A stretch of DNA of 8,840 nucleotides from Mesenet sp031546805 (GTDB taxonomy: Bacteria; Pseudomonadota; Alphaproteobacteria; Rickettsiales; Anaplasmataceae), in contig JAVBJW010000046.1 of assembly GCA_031546805.1 (NCBI GenBank), positions 1 through 8,840 on the forward strand, in the 5' to 3' direction. A program made the position numbers and the translations under genes. The notes under the pieces are model-generated. The model was not told where the DNA came from, did no database searches, and worked only from the letters and a program-made list of their open reading frames with translations. Below, piece after piece: positions 1-6,484 of this stretch; the stretch's first letter is position 1, and each line of letters starts with the position of its first letter.

Positions 1-236
1 CTTTTTCTTAGCTCATTTGCTGCTCTTTGTTGTCCATATGCTGGAAATTCTGTTGCTATATCAACTATTTCTATATCTTCTGACACTCTGTTTGCCTTAC
101 TTATTTCATGTAATTCCACCGTTATCATATAACTCTTTGAATCTGTAAAATGTATCTCTTGCATTACTTTGCACGCTTATTCCCTAGTTGTTTTGCTAAC
201 TCTCTAATTTTGGTTTTTTGTTTGTATTTTACTCAT
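1..236 (-). pseudogene. IS481-type transposase, 5' part, multiply frameshifted
   Basis: Read on the minus strand from an ATG at 236 preceded by an AAGGAG ribosome binding site (about 242-247), this encodes the N-terminal helix-turn-helix part of an IS481-like DDE transposase, but in broken pieces. MSKIQTKNQ stops quickly. The next frame gives RELAKQLGN, another ACKVM, another RDTFYRFKELYDNGG, and the last NRVSEDIE followed by IATEFPAYGQQRAANELRKK up to the window edge. In order, these pieces match the start of transposases of this family as I remember it, so at least three frame changes separate them. The catalytic domain would lie left of the window. The gene cannot make a working enzyme as read. 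The family call rests on the EFPAYGQ.R.ANELRK pattern and is an inference without a database search. Confidence 0.8.
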
Positions 237-290
237 TTCTAACGCTCCTTATTTTTTGTTACTTTTAACTTACTTGTTCTAAGTGTCACA
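237..290 (-). mobile_element. putative left end and leader of the IS481-type element
   Basis: Between the transposase start (236) and the point where group II intron reverse transcriptase homology stops (about 301-291) lies a short leader. Read on the minus strand it begins TGTGACACTTAGAACAAGTA at 290 and ends with the AAGGAG ribosome binding site. The TG start and the position exactly at the break in the interrupted gene suggest that this is the terminal inverted repeat. The other end is outside the window, so neither the repeat nor a target duplication can be confirmed. Confidence 0.5.
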
Positions 291-657
291 TCAAGTTTTG
301 TTTAGTTGTAGGAATACCAAGCTGGCGATGCTTCGATGACCTACCAGGTTTTGGGATCCAAATACGTCTCGATGGATTTGCTTTTTTTCTTATATCTAAA
401 GAGTATGCTAAAAGTGACCTTTCTTTTTGATTAATTTTCCATCAATACCTGCAGTTTTTTTCCCTCTGTTATCTTGAGTCACCCTCCTAACAGCAAGCAA
501 CTTTGCACTTATTGATTTTTGTAATAATTTCTGAAGACTATGCATCTTTTTGATGTCATTACATTTTGAAGCTTGGTAAATTCGTTTTTGTAGCTTGAAC
601 ACAGATTTCTCTAGCTTATGCCAAATTCCATTCATACCTAATATTTTGTTGGCTCAT
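291..657 (-). pseudogene. group II intron reverse transcriptase/maturase, N-terminal fragment
   Basis: Starting at an ATG at 657, the minus strand gives MSQQNIRYEWN, then shifts frame near 628 into IWHKLEKSVFKLQKRIYQAS. It continues through KLLAVRRVTQDNRGKKTAGIDG, shifts again near 435 into NQKERSLLAYSLDIRKK, and reads RRIWIPKPGRSSKHRQLGIPT to about 301. These are the RT-0 and first palm/finger motifs of intron-encoded proteins (VRRVTQDN..KKTAGIDG and RR.WIPKPG..K.R.LGIPT). The YADD catalytic motif, maturase domain X and endonuclease domain are absent. After residue K at 301 the frame enters unrelated sequence and reaches a stop by 286, consistent with interruption by the IS481-type element. 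Two frameshifts plus truncation make it a clear pseudogene. Confidence 0.88.
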
Positions 658-900
658 AACATACTATTCACAATTTTACCTTCCAAATTACAGTGTCCAC
701 GTCTGCATATCCCAAATATTACTTTGGGCATTAGCTTTTTAAACAATCCCCCAACATAGAAGCATTCAGTTGGCTACCTTCTTGATTATCCTTTTAAAAT
801 AAAGAATAATAAGAGCTTCCAAATGGTTACTTCGTTCCATGAAATCGTTTTCTCGTTAGACTTAGGTCCTTACTGTTTGCCGGAAGCTGAGAACATCTAT

Positions 901-924
901 AATTAAGGATCGGAAACCTTAATT
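901..924 (-). repeat. perfect 8-bp stem-loop within the group II intron
   Basis: AATTAAGG at 901-908 and CCTTAATT at 917-924 are exact reverse complements separated by an 8-nt loop. It lies in the structured 5' RNA part of the group II intron and is most simply a domain I hairpin. It is not followed by a T-run on either strand, so a terminator is unlikely. Confidence 0.6.
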
Positions 925-1182
925 CCTCTTTACTTCATACCTTTTGGTCTATGCGTATCAACCTCTTTCGCATATTAATCATCACGATAATTCAAACATA
1001 AGTTTCTTGCATAACCATATCTAACTCTTTTCGGAGGGATTTGTTATAAAGTTTAACATTACCTCCTTTTTGATCCATGCTTGCACCATAAAAAGTCGCC
1101 ACTTCTCTAAAGTGTGGATCACGATTTCAACCTGTTAAGGTAGATGGATTTTAACCTTCATGACATCGGATCGCACTTATAT

Positions 1183-1195
1183 CATCATACGGCTC
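1183..1195 (-). other. 5' half of a group II intron domain V, next to the intron start
   Basis: The minus strand reads GAGCCGTATGATG at 1195-1183, preceded by TTGGCT. This matches the 5' strand of domain V of bacterial group II introns (GAGCCGTATG...). The expected 3' strand (CACGTACGGTTC-like) does not follow. Instead, after six bases (ATATAA) the 5' end of the intron at 1176 begins. It may be the remains of a second intron copy into which the present intron inserted, or of a rearranged junction. Confidence 0.5.
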
Positions 1196-1230
1196 AGCCA
1201 AGTGTAAACTAATTTCTTCCTAAATTTCCA

Positions 1231-1455
1231 ATGCATAGATGTAACGGACTTTTAGATATATCGAATATTAGCCCACCTAAATCAAGTCAGTCTGAACTTT
1301 CAGATATGAAAGATTTTTAAATGGTACAAACTACTCTACTCTCTTAGACCATAATATATAAATGTGAAAGATATTTGAATATATCAAATAGAAGTTCGTC
1401 TAAATCTAGTATTGATGAGCTTTTACAGAGTACCAAAAGAATAAAGCTTGAATAA
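1231..1455 (+). pseudogene. decayed plus-strand coding remnant with two copies of a 41-codon repeat
   Basis: No function is recognised. In one plus-strand frame there are two related peptides exactly 123 nt apart: RCNGLLDISNISPPKSSQSEL (codons 1237-1299) and KCERYLNISNRSSSKSSIDEL (1360-1422). Each runs on to a stop (TAA 1318-1320, TAA 1453-1455), with another TAG at 1345-1347. The DNA copies agree at about 39 of 60 positions by hand count. Several differences are synonymous (Leu TTA/TTG, Ser TCG/TCA and AGC/AGT, Glu GAA/GAG), which suggests a coding past. The Ser-rich, hydrophilic tails resemble the C-terminal end of a repeat protein. The left side stops at the group II intron debris at 1176-1195. 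It is probably a relic of a duplicated gene tail. Confidence 0.4.
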
Positions 1456-1483
1456 ACCTGACAAAATATTTGATCAATACTAT

Positions 1484-1894
1484 CTAATGTGGCTTAATGT
1501 TAGTATAAGGACTATCTAAAGAAAATGATGGAATATTTACTTCGAAAAGTTTAGAGTTATCGGCAATAAATTCATACTTGCCTTGCATTATTCCAGATGG
1601 TGCACTCAGATATGTTCCACTTGTATATTCAAAAATCTCACCTGGTCTTATGATTGGTTGTTCTCCCATCACTCCAATTTCACTGATCTCATTAACCTTG
1701 CCGGTATAATCTATAATTTTCCAATAGCGATTTAAAAGTTGAACTGTTAAACATCCTTTATTCTTTATTTTTATACTATAGAACCAAGCATAATGATCTT
1801 TATGTGGTATAGACCGTTCATCAACATAAAATGGTGGTAGTATTGTAACCTTAATTTCATTAGTAGTACATGAATATTTGAACTTTAAAGTCAT
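1484..1894 (-). CDS. apaG: ApaG domain protein (Co2+/Mg2+ efflux protein ApaG)
   Basis: This 136-residue protein is a full-length single ApaG (DUF525) domain, an immunoglobulin-like beta-sandwich fold. The family blocks are all present: VQLLNRYW (51-58), GVMGEQP (74-80), RPGEIFEYTSG (83-93), GIMQGKY (101-107) and IPSFSLD (121-127). Usual length is about 125-130 residues, so it is complete with slightly longer ends. The biochemical role is poorly defined: the enterobacterial gene has been linked to cobalt and magnesium resistance, and similar domains occur in eukaryotic F-box proteins. Here it is a lone minus-strand gene diverging from purK, with a good promoter 20 nt upstream of the likely transcript start. 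There is no Shine-Dalgarno sequence, and the downstream side is decayed DNA. Start is the first ATG of the conserved block. Confidence 0.95.
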   Translation of the reverse strand: MTLKFKYSCTTNEIKVTILPPFYVDERSIPHKDHYAWFYSIKIKNKGCLTVQLLNRYWKIIDYTGKVNEISEIGVMGEQPIIRPGEIFEYTSGTYLSAPSGIMQGKYEFIADNSKLFEVNIPSFSLDSPYTNIKPH

Positions 1895-1920
1895 AGTTAT
1901 GTTATAAGAGCTTATATATT

Positions 1921-1949
1921 ATAATATACATCTTTGTGTAAATTTTCAA
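1921..1949 (-). promoter_or_regulatory. sigma70-type promoter for apaG
   Basis: On the minus strand TTGAAA (1949-1944) is followed after 17 bp by TATTAT (1926-1921). A transcript start near 1914 would leave a leader of about 20 nt before the apaG ATG at 1894. Spacing and hexamers are close to consensus, although the surrounding AT richness raises the chance of false matches. Confidence 0.55.
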
Positions 1950-1966
1950 TTGATTACGAATCTCCA

Positions 1967-1995
1967 TTGACATTAAATTTCATTTATTGTTTATT
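1967..1995 (+). promoter_or_regulatory. sigma70-type promoter for purK
   Basis: A perfect -35 hexamer TTGACA (1967-1972) is followed at 17 bp by TTTATT (1990-1995); TATTTT at 1992 is an alternative -10 with a longer spacer. A start near 2002 gives a leader of about 20 nt before the purK ATG at 2024. The promoter is divergent from that of apaG and about 20 bp away, so the two could influence each other. Confidence 0.5.
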
Positions 1996-2023
1996 TTAAT
2001 GATACATCCCAATCTAGATAATC

Positions 2024-3106
2024 ATGCTTTTTGATCAAATCAAGCACATTGGCATAATGGGTGGAGGACAATTAGGTAAAATGATAGCCAGTGCAGTAGT
2101 AAAGCTTGGCATGAAAACACATGTTTTTACTAATGATGTCAATAGCCCTGCAAGCTGTGTCACTGGAAATTTAACTGTTGCTGATTTTACTGACAAAGAT
2201 GCTTTAGCTGCATTTGCTAAAAGTGTTGACCTAGTGACTCTAGAGTTTGAAAATATACCATGCAGTGCTATTGATATTTTATTGCAATATACAAGTGTTT
2301 ATCCAGGTAGAGAATCATTGTACATCGCTCAAAATAGACTACGAGAGAAGAATTTTATGAGAAAGTTGAAGATACCAGTTCCTGAATATAGGTCTATTTC
2401 TAATTACAACGAGCTACAAGCAAGTATCAACGGCTTAAACTTTCCTGTGATATTAAAAGAAACTGAGATGGGCTACGATGGTAAAGGGCAATATATAATT
2501 AGATCTGACCATGATGTAACAAACCTTTGTAATTCACTAAACTGGGATAAGGAATATATATTAGAAGCATTTGTTGATATACAAAAAGAAGTTTCACTTA
2601 TTATTGCAAGAGACAAAAGTAAAAAAATATCTTTCTTCCCTATGGCAGAGAATTTCCATATAGATGGAATACTTGATCAATCAATAGTACCTGCAGAAAT
2701 TGACTTAACTTTTATCAAGCAGGCTCAAGAAATCGCAGAACAAATCGTATCTGCATTAGATTTGATTGGAATTTTAGCAATAGAATTTTTTATAACTAAA
2801 AATGGCAATCTATTTGTTAATGAAATCGCTCCTAGACCTCACAATTCTGGACATTGGAGCCTTGATGCTTGCAATGTTAGTCAGTTTGAACAGTTAATAA
2901 GAGCAATATGCGGATTGCCATTACAAGAAGTTAAACTACGTTTTCCTTGCATGACGAAAAACATACTTGGTACGGACATCTATAATTGCATTGCTTACTT
3001 AAGCAACCCCAATGCTAGCTTAACTATATATGGAAAAAATCAAGTGCGAGAAAAACGTAAAATGGGACATATAAATATAAATCTTGAAAAGAACAAATTA
3101 AATTAA
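2024..3106 (+). CDS. purK: 5-(carboxyamino)imidazole ribonucleotide synthase (PurK)
   Basis: PurK is the cytosolic ATP-grasp enzyme that joins bicarbonate to AIR, using ATP, to make N5-CAIR; PurE then converts this to CAIR in purine synthesis. The 360 residues match the usual length (about 355). The N-terminal pre-ATP-grasp fold has the glycine-rich GIMGGGQLGKM (10-20) and EFENIP (74-79). The ATP-grasp core has PVILKE (141-146), the GYDGKGQ loop (150-156) and the metal/substrate segment NEIAPRPHNSGHWSLDAC (266-283). The C-terminal domain ends with KRKMGHI (344-350), the typical PurK tail. The start is the first ATG, just before the nucleotide-binding strand. No strong ribosome site is seen. 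PurE is not in the window. Having purK implies that this organism still makes purines, unlike Rickettsia. Confidence 0.96.
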   Translation: MLFDQIKHIGIMGGGQLGKMIASAVVKLGMKTHVFTNDVNSPASCVTGNLTVADFTDKDALAAFAKSVDLVTLEFENIPCSAIDILLQYTSVYPGRESLYIAQNRLREKNFMRKLKIPVPEYRSISNYNELQASINGLNFPVILKETEMGYDGKGQYIIRSDHDVTNLCNSLNWDKEYILEAFVDIQKEVSLIIARDKSKKISFFPMAENFHIDGILDQSIVPAEIDLTFIKQAQEIAEQIVSALDLIGILAIEFFITKNGNLFVNEIAPRPHNSGHWSLDACNVSQFEQLIRAICGLPLQEVKLRFPCMTKNILGTDIYNCIAYLSNPNASLTIYGKNQVREKRKMGHININLEKNKLN

Positions 3107-3163
3107 ATACTTCTTATCCTTTATACCATTTAGCTATCTTGATACTTGGTTATATCTGAACGA

Positions 3164-3191
3164 TTGTGAATAAATATGATATTTGTATATA
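3164..3191 (+). promoter_or_regulatory. candidate promoter for ispD
   Basis: TTGTGA (3164-3169) and TATATA (3186-3191), 16 bp apart, lie in the 181-nt purK-ispD gap. They would start a transcript near 3198 with a leader of about 90 nt. The gap is very AT-rich, so this is only a candidate, but the gap length itself suggests that ispD is transcribed separately from purK. No hairpin terminator for purK was seen. Confidence 0.3.
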
Positions 3192-3287
3192 AAAATATTC
3201 TCATTTATTAAAGTATATTGTTCTAAAATAAGTTGCTTTTAAACACAAAGTACTTTATTAGCTACAAAAAGTATTGTAATTATACAT

Positions 3288-4034
3288 ATGGATAAAATTA
3301 ACACTGTAGCTTTAATAGTTGCAGGTGGAACAGGGAGTAGGTGTATATGTAGATTGTATAACTCAACAATGCCTAAGCAATATGCTATTATAGAAGAAAA
3401 ACCTATCTTAATACATACTATCAAAAGATTCTTAGATAATGAAAATGTACATCGTGTAAGGGTCGTTATTAGAAAAGATCATGAAAGTTTATATACACAA
3501 GCTATATCATCAATATCAAATGTAAAATTACTGTGTCCAATTTATGGAGGTGAACGCCGTCAAGATTCAGTTCGTCTTGGGCTTGAGAGTATAGAAGAAA
3601 TTAACCCTGACATTGTTATTATACATGATGCATGTAGACCATTTACTTCTAATAGAATTATCAATAATGTAATTTCATTTTTAAATGAGAACAACGAAAC
3701 AACACAAGGTGTTGTGCCAGCAACTTCAATTACAGATACTGTTAAAATAGTCATAGATAGTTCAATTCAGTCTCATATATGTAGAAACACTATAAAAGCT
3801 CTACAGACACCTCAAGCTTTTAAATTTAATGATATTCTTACATGTCATAAATTAGCATACGCAACAAATTTAAATAAAGAATTTACTGACGATTCTTCTG
3901 TTATGGCAGAATTTGATAAATCTGTTGCAGTTATAGATGGTGATAATGACAACCTTAAAATTACCACTCATGAAGATTTATACAGGGCCCAAGTTTTGCA
4001 AGCCAACTTAGTTACAACTACAACTATGGGTTAG
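3288..4034 (+). CDS. ispD: 2-C-methyl-D-erythritol 4-phosphate cytidylyltransferase (IspD)
   Basis: IspD transfers CMP from CTP to methylerythritol phosphate, giving CDP-ME in the non-mevalonate isoprenoid pathway. The 248-residue protein is a complete nucleotidyltransferase fold. It shows VAGGTGSR (11-18, the CTP-binding glycine loop with its Arg), MPKQY (28-32, with the catalytic Lys), GGERRQDSV (87-95), IHDACRPF (112-119, metal/CTP-binding Asp), TDTVK (149-153), LQTPQAF (172-178), FTDDSSV (199-205) and NLKITTHEDL (222-231). The frame ends shortly after this block, so it is the stand-alone form, not the IspD-IspF fusion common in other alphaproteobacteria. The tail LVTTTTMG is low-complexity. 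CTP, its substrate, is the product of pyrG nearby, but the two genes are on opposite strands and no co-regulation is implied. Confidence 0.95.
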   Translation: MDKINTVALIVAGGTGSRCICRLYNSTMPKQYAIIEEKPILIHTIKRFLDNENVHRVRVVIRKDHESLYTQAISSISNVKLLCPIYGGERRQDSVRLGLESIEEINPDIVIIHDACRPFTSNRIINNVISFLNENNETTQGVVPATSITDTVKIVIDSSIQSHICRNTIKALQTPQAFKFNDILTCHKLAYATNLNKEFTDDSSVMAEFDKSVAVIDGDNDNLKITTHEDLYRAQVLQANLVTTTTMG

Positions 4035-4192
4035 TATATGATTTTTGTCTTTGAAACTTTTACTATAGTGTTTTATTTTTTTAAAAATTACAACATAAAG
4101 ACGTTATTACTTACCATATGCTCATAAAATACCTGAGAAAAAAGAATTATAAAAATATGTAAGTCAATAAGCAAAGTTTAGAATTTTTATCC

Positions 4193-4220
4193 TTGCTAAT
4201 ACAGCTTTATATTTTAGAAT
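4193..4220 (+). promoter_or_regulatory. candidate promoter for tRNA-Lys
   Basis: TTGCTA (4193-4198) and TAGAAT (4215-4220) are 16 bp apart in the 247-nt AT-rich gap between ispD and the tRNA. A start near 4227 would leave a leader of about 55 nt for processing. The rest of the gap (4035-4192) holds only AT-rich sequence with no recognisable gene. Confidence 0.35.
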
Positions 4221-4281
4221 ATACAATAAGTAAAAATAAGGATAGTTTTTTATTATTAAGATATTAAACTTTAAAATTACT

Positions 4282-4357
4282 GATCCCGTAGCTCAGTCGG
4301 TAGAGCACTTGACTTTTAATCAAGGTGTCGCGCGTTCGATTCGCGCCGGGATCACCA
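4282..4357 (+). tRNA. tRNA-Lys (anticodon TTT)
   Basis: A complete 76-nt cloverleaf with an encoded CCA. The acceptor stem GATCCCG/CGGGATC is 7 perfect pairs. The D arm is GCTC...GAGC, the anticodon stem CTTGA/TCAAG has loop CTTTTAA, and the T stem is GCGCG/CGCGC with loop TTCGATT. The discriminator base is A (4354), and CCA is at 4355-4357. The anticodon TTT at 4315-4317 reads AAA and AAG, so it is lysine. It stands alone, and its much higher GC than the surroundings is normal for a tRNA. Confidence 0.98.
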
Positions 4358-4472
4358 TATGTTAAAAATCATTAATAGGTTTATTTAGTTTTAGCACTAT
4401 GTTATAATATATAATAAAGCATGACAAATGTAACATTTAGAGATAGTAATACATTGATAATATAATAAACAA

Positions 4473-6089
4473 CTAGTTAACTTTTTTTAATGAGTTTCTA
4501 TCAATAGCAGCTTCAATAAACGATATAAATAAAGGATGAGGAGAAAATGGTCTTGATTTAAATTCTGGATGAAACTGCACACCAATAAACCATGGATGAT
4601 TTTTAAGTTCTATCACCTCTAATAAACCTTCATCTACTGATTTACCGCTAAAGATTAAACTATTTCTTTGTAAAATGTTTTCGTAATCGCAATTAACGCT
4701 ATATCTATGCCTACGCCTCTCTTCAATGACCTCTTCTTTGTATATATTCATTATTTTTGAATCAACACTTAAACGGCAAGCATATGATCCAAGCCTCATA
4801 GTGCCTCCTAGATTGCTCGTTGTTATTTTTTCATTATGTTTGGTAAAAAGATGTATTACAGGATTCTTACAATCAGAAAATTCTGTAGAATTTGCATCTT
4901 CCACCTTAGCTACGTTGCGAGCAAATTCAATAATTGCAAGTTGCATACCAAGACATATTCCAAGAAATGGTATGTTATTTATGCGGGCAAAGCTTATAGC
5001 TAAAATTTTACCTTCTACTCCATCATCATCAAAACCACCAGGGATCAAGATTGCATCAGAACCAAACAACTTATTATCAATATCACGTTCATTTAATGTT
5101 CTAGAGTTTATCCATTTAATATTTATTTTAACTTTATGATGAATTGCTCCATGGGTTAATGCTTCTATTAGTGATTTATAAGCGTCTGGAAAGTTTACAT
5201 ATTTTCCTACAATTGCAATAGTAACTACTTGAAGCGAACTCTTAATTGAGCTTAAGATTTGATGCCATATACTAAGCTCTGGTTTAGGTGAGTTAATATT
5301 AAAGTGCTGTAATATTTGTGTATCTAGTCCATACTTATGATATATTATAGGAACTTCATATATGCTGCTTGCTTTAATAGCAAGAATTACATTAGGTAAT
5401 TTTACATTACAAAAATTTGCAATTTTTTTGCGTTGTTCTTGTGGAATTACCTTTTCACTACGACATAATATTATATCAGGTTGTATTCCTACAGAATTCA
5501 GCTCTTTTACTGAATGCTGAGTAGGCTTAGTTTTTAATTCCTTTGCTGCAGAAATATATGGTATTAATGTCAAGTGTATAAATATTACCCGTTGTTTGCT
5601 AAGCTCATAGCTAATTTGACGTATCGCTTCCAAAAAAGGCTGAATTTCTATATCTCCAACAGTTCCACCTATTTCACATATAACAAAGTCTAACCCATCT
5701 GTATTATAAAAAATAAAATTTTTAATTAAGTCTGTTACATGTGGAATAACTTGAACTGTTTTTCCAAGATAATCTCCGCGCCTTTCTTTTTTCAATAGAA
5801 TGTCGTATATCTTTCCAGTGGTAGTACTATTATCTTTTGTTGTTTTTACTCCAGTGAAACGCTCATAGTGACCAAGATCTAGGTCTGCTTCTGTTCCATC
5901 ATCTGTCACAAACACTTCGCCATGTTGAGTAGGGCTCATTGTTCCAGGGTCAATGTTTAAGTATGGATCAAGCTTCTTAAGGCAAATTTTAAAGCCACGT
6001 GCTTGAAGTAATGCACCTATACTTGCAGCTGCAAGGCCTTTACCAAGTGAGGATACAACTCCGCCAGTAACAAAAATAAAGTTAGTCAT
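4473..6089 (-). CDS. pyrG: CTP synthase
   Basis: PyrG makes CTP from UTP, ATP and glutamine. The 538 residues are full length. The synthetase domain (about 1-265) has the P-loop GGVVSSLGKG (9-18), LDPYLNIDPGTMSP (40-53), HGEVFVTDDG (56-65), EIGGTVGDIE (139-148) and KTKPTQHSVK (186-195). The class I glutaminase domain (about 290-530) has the nucleophile Cys379 in GICLGMQ (377-383) and the His507/Glu509 pair in HPEF. NSTEF, LGGTMRLG and RRRHRYSVN are also conserved. Odd point: the lid after the oxyanion GG, normally GGFG.RG.EG, reads GGFDDDGVEG (351-360), so the Arg involved in GTP activation is replaced by Asp. The ATG overlaps the secG stop as ATGA, implying translational coupling. The downstream side faces tRNA-Lys, with no clear terminator. 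Confidence 0.97.
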   Translation of the reverse strand: MTNFIFVTGGVVSSLGKGLAAASIGALLQARGFKICLKKLDPYLNIDPGTMSPTQHGEVFVTDDGTEADLDLGHYERFTGVKTTKDNSTTTGKIYDILLKKERRGDYLGKTVQVIPHVTDLIKNFIFYNTDGLDFVICEIGGTVGDIEIQPFLEAIRQISYELSKQRVIFIHLTLIPYISAAKELKTKPTQHSVKELNSVGIQPDIILCRSEKVIPQEQRKKIANFCNVKLPNVILAIKASSIYEVPIIYHKYGLDTQILQHFNINSPKPELSIWHQILSSIKSSLQVVTIAIVGKYVNFPDAYKSLIEALTHGAIHHKVKINIKWINSRTLNERDIDNKLFGSDAILIPGGFDDDGVEGKILAISFARINNIPFLGICLGMQLAIIEFARNVAKVEDANSTEFSDCKNPVIHLFTKHNEKITTSNLGGTMRLGSYACRLSVDSKIMNIYKEEVIEERRRHRYSVNCDYENILQRNSLIFSGKSVDEGLLEVIELKNHPWFIGVQFHPEFKSRPFSPHPLFISFIEAAIDRNSLKKVN

Positions 6090-6400
6090 TCATTTTCAAA
6101 TGGAATAACAGGTGCATTTGATTTTTCCTGATTTTCCTGCTCTATTTCCTCTGCAATTAATTTCTTTTTCATATCTCTTGCAGAAAAACCAGCCAGCAAT
6201 AATGTATTAACCATAAATGCTGCTGCAACTATAGCAGTGATTTTACTCATTATACTAGAGGAGGAGTTAACAGAAAAAATAGAACTTAAGCCCTGTTGTG
6301 AACCACCAAAGCCACTTAATATATTAGTACCTGGTGATTGTAGTAATACTAATACTACCAAAATAATAACTAATACTATCTGTAGTATTTCTAAGATCAT
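6086..6400 (-). CDS. secG: preprotein translocase subunit SecG
   Basis: SecG is the small inner-membrane partner of SecYE in protein export. From the ATG at 6400 it has 104 residues: TM1 about 2-20, ending in the family motif VLLQ (18-21); a cytoplasmic glycine-rich loop with GFGGSQQG (30-37); TM2 about 54-72; and a charged, Glu/Lys-rich C-terminal tail. An in-frame TTG at 6425-6427 would add nine residues. I reject it because a near-consensus promoter (6431-6459) would start transcription at about 6424, leaving that codon outside or at the edge of the mRNA. The added residues also precede the normal SecG start. The gene overlaps pyrG by ATGA, an arrangement also common in other alphaproteobacteria, and it probably forms a two-gene unit with it. 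Confidence 0.92.
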   Translation of the reverse strand: MILEILQIVLVIILVVLVLLQSPGTNILSGFGGSQQGLSSIFSVNSSSSIMSKITAIVAAAFMVNTLLLAGFSARDMKKKLIAEEIEQENQEKSNAPVIPFENE

Positions 6401-6430
6401 AATTTCAAAAACAGAGTAACTTAGCAATAA

Positions 6431-6459
6431 TTTATAAAATAAAAAGATTTAAGTGTCAA
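6431..6459 (-). promoter_or_regulatory. near-consensus promoter for secG-pyrG
   Basis: On the minus strand a perfect TTGACA (6459-6454), a 17-bp spacer and TATAAA (6436-6431) form the best sigma70-type promoter in the window. The predicted start at about 6424 gives a leader of about 24 nt to the secG ATG at 6400. It lies in the 84-nt gap behind hda, so secG-pyrG can be expressed independently of the permease-hda pair. It also decides the secG start against the upstream TTG. Confidence 0.65.
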
Positions 6460-6484
6460 TATACTATCCGTAAGAGGGTCTATT

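Larger units (their letters stand above)
291..1176 (-). mobile_element. group II intron, 5' portion (truncated at its 3' side)
   Basis: Read on the minus strand the element starts GTGCGATCCGATGTCATGAA at 1176, the typical GUGCG-type 5' end of bacterial group II introns. It then runs through about 520 nt of structured domain I-III-like RNA sequence before the reverse transcriptase reading frame at 657. Recognisable landmarks are GTGGCGAC (about 1108-1101), an 8-bp perfect stem-loop at 901-924, ATGGAACGAAGTAACC (840-825, resembling the GGAACG..GTAA segment of domain I), CTAATGCCC before the coding region, and GTGGACACTGTAA just upstream of it. The 3' half of the reading frame and domains V-VI are missing because homology stops at about 300, where an IS481-like end begins. 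As it stands it can be neither spliced nor mobile. Confidence 0.8.

Noticed and set aside
901..924. Possible intrinsic terminator
   Set aside because: The stem is perfect but lacks a following T-run and falls inside the structured group II intron RNA, which explains it.
4055..4082. AT-rich imperfect hairpin with a T-run after ispD
   Set aside because: The possible stem (AAAC/GTTT around ACTATAGT) is too short and AT-rich to call a terminator in such AT-rich DNA.
4427..4439. Small palindrome AAATGTAACATTT downstream of pyrG
   Set aside because: A five-pair AT-rich stem with no T-run; expected by chance at this base composition.
4726..5139. 137-residue plus-strand open frame
   Set aside because: It lies wholly within pyrG on the opposite strand and resembles no known protein; it is a shadow of a well-conserved gene. 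The same applies to open frames opposite ispD, secG and the permease.
6401..6427. N-terminal extension of SecG from a TTG codon
   Set aside because: It starts at the predicted transcription start, adds residues before the usual SecG beginning, and an ATG follows at the expected place.
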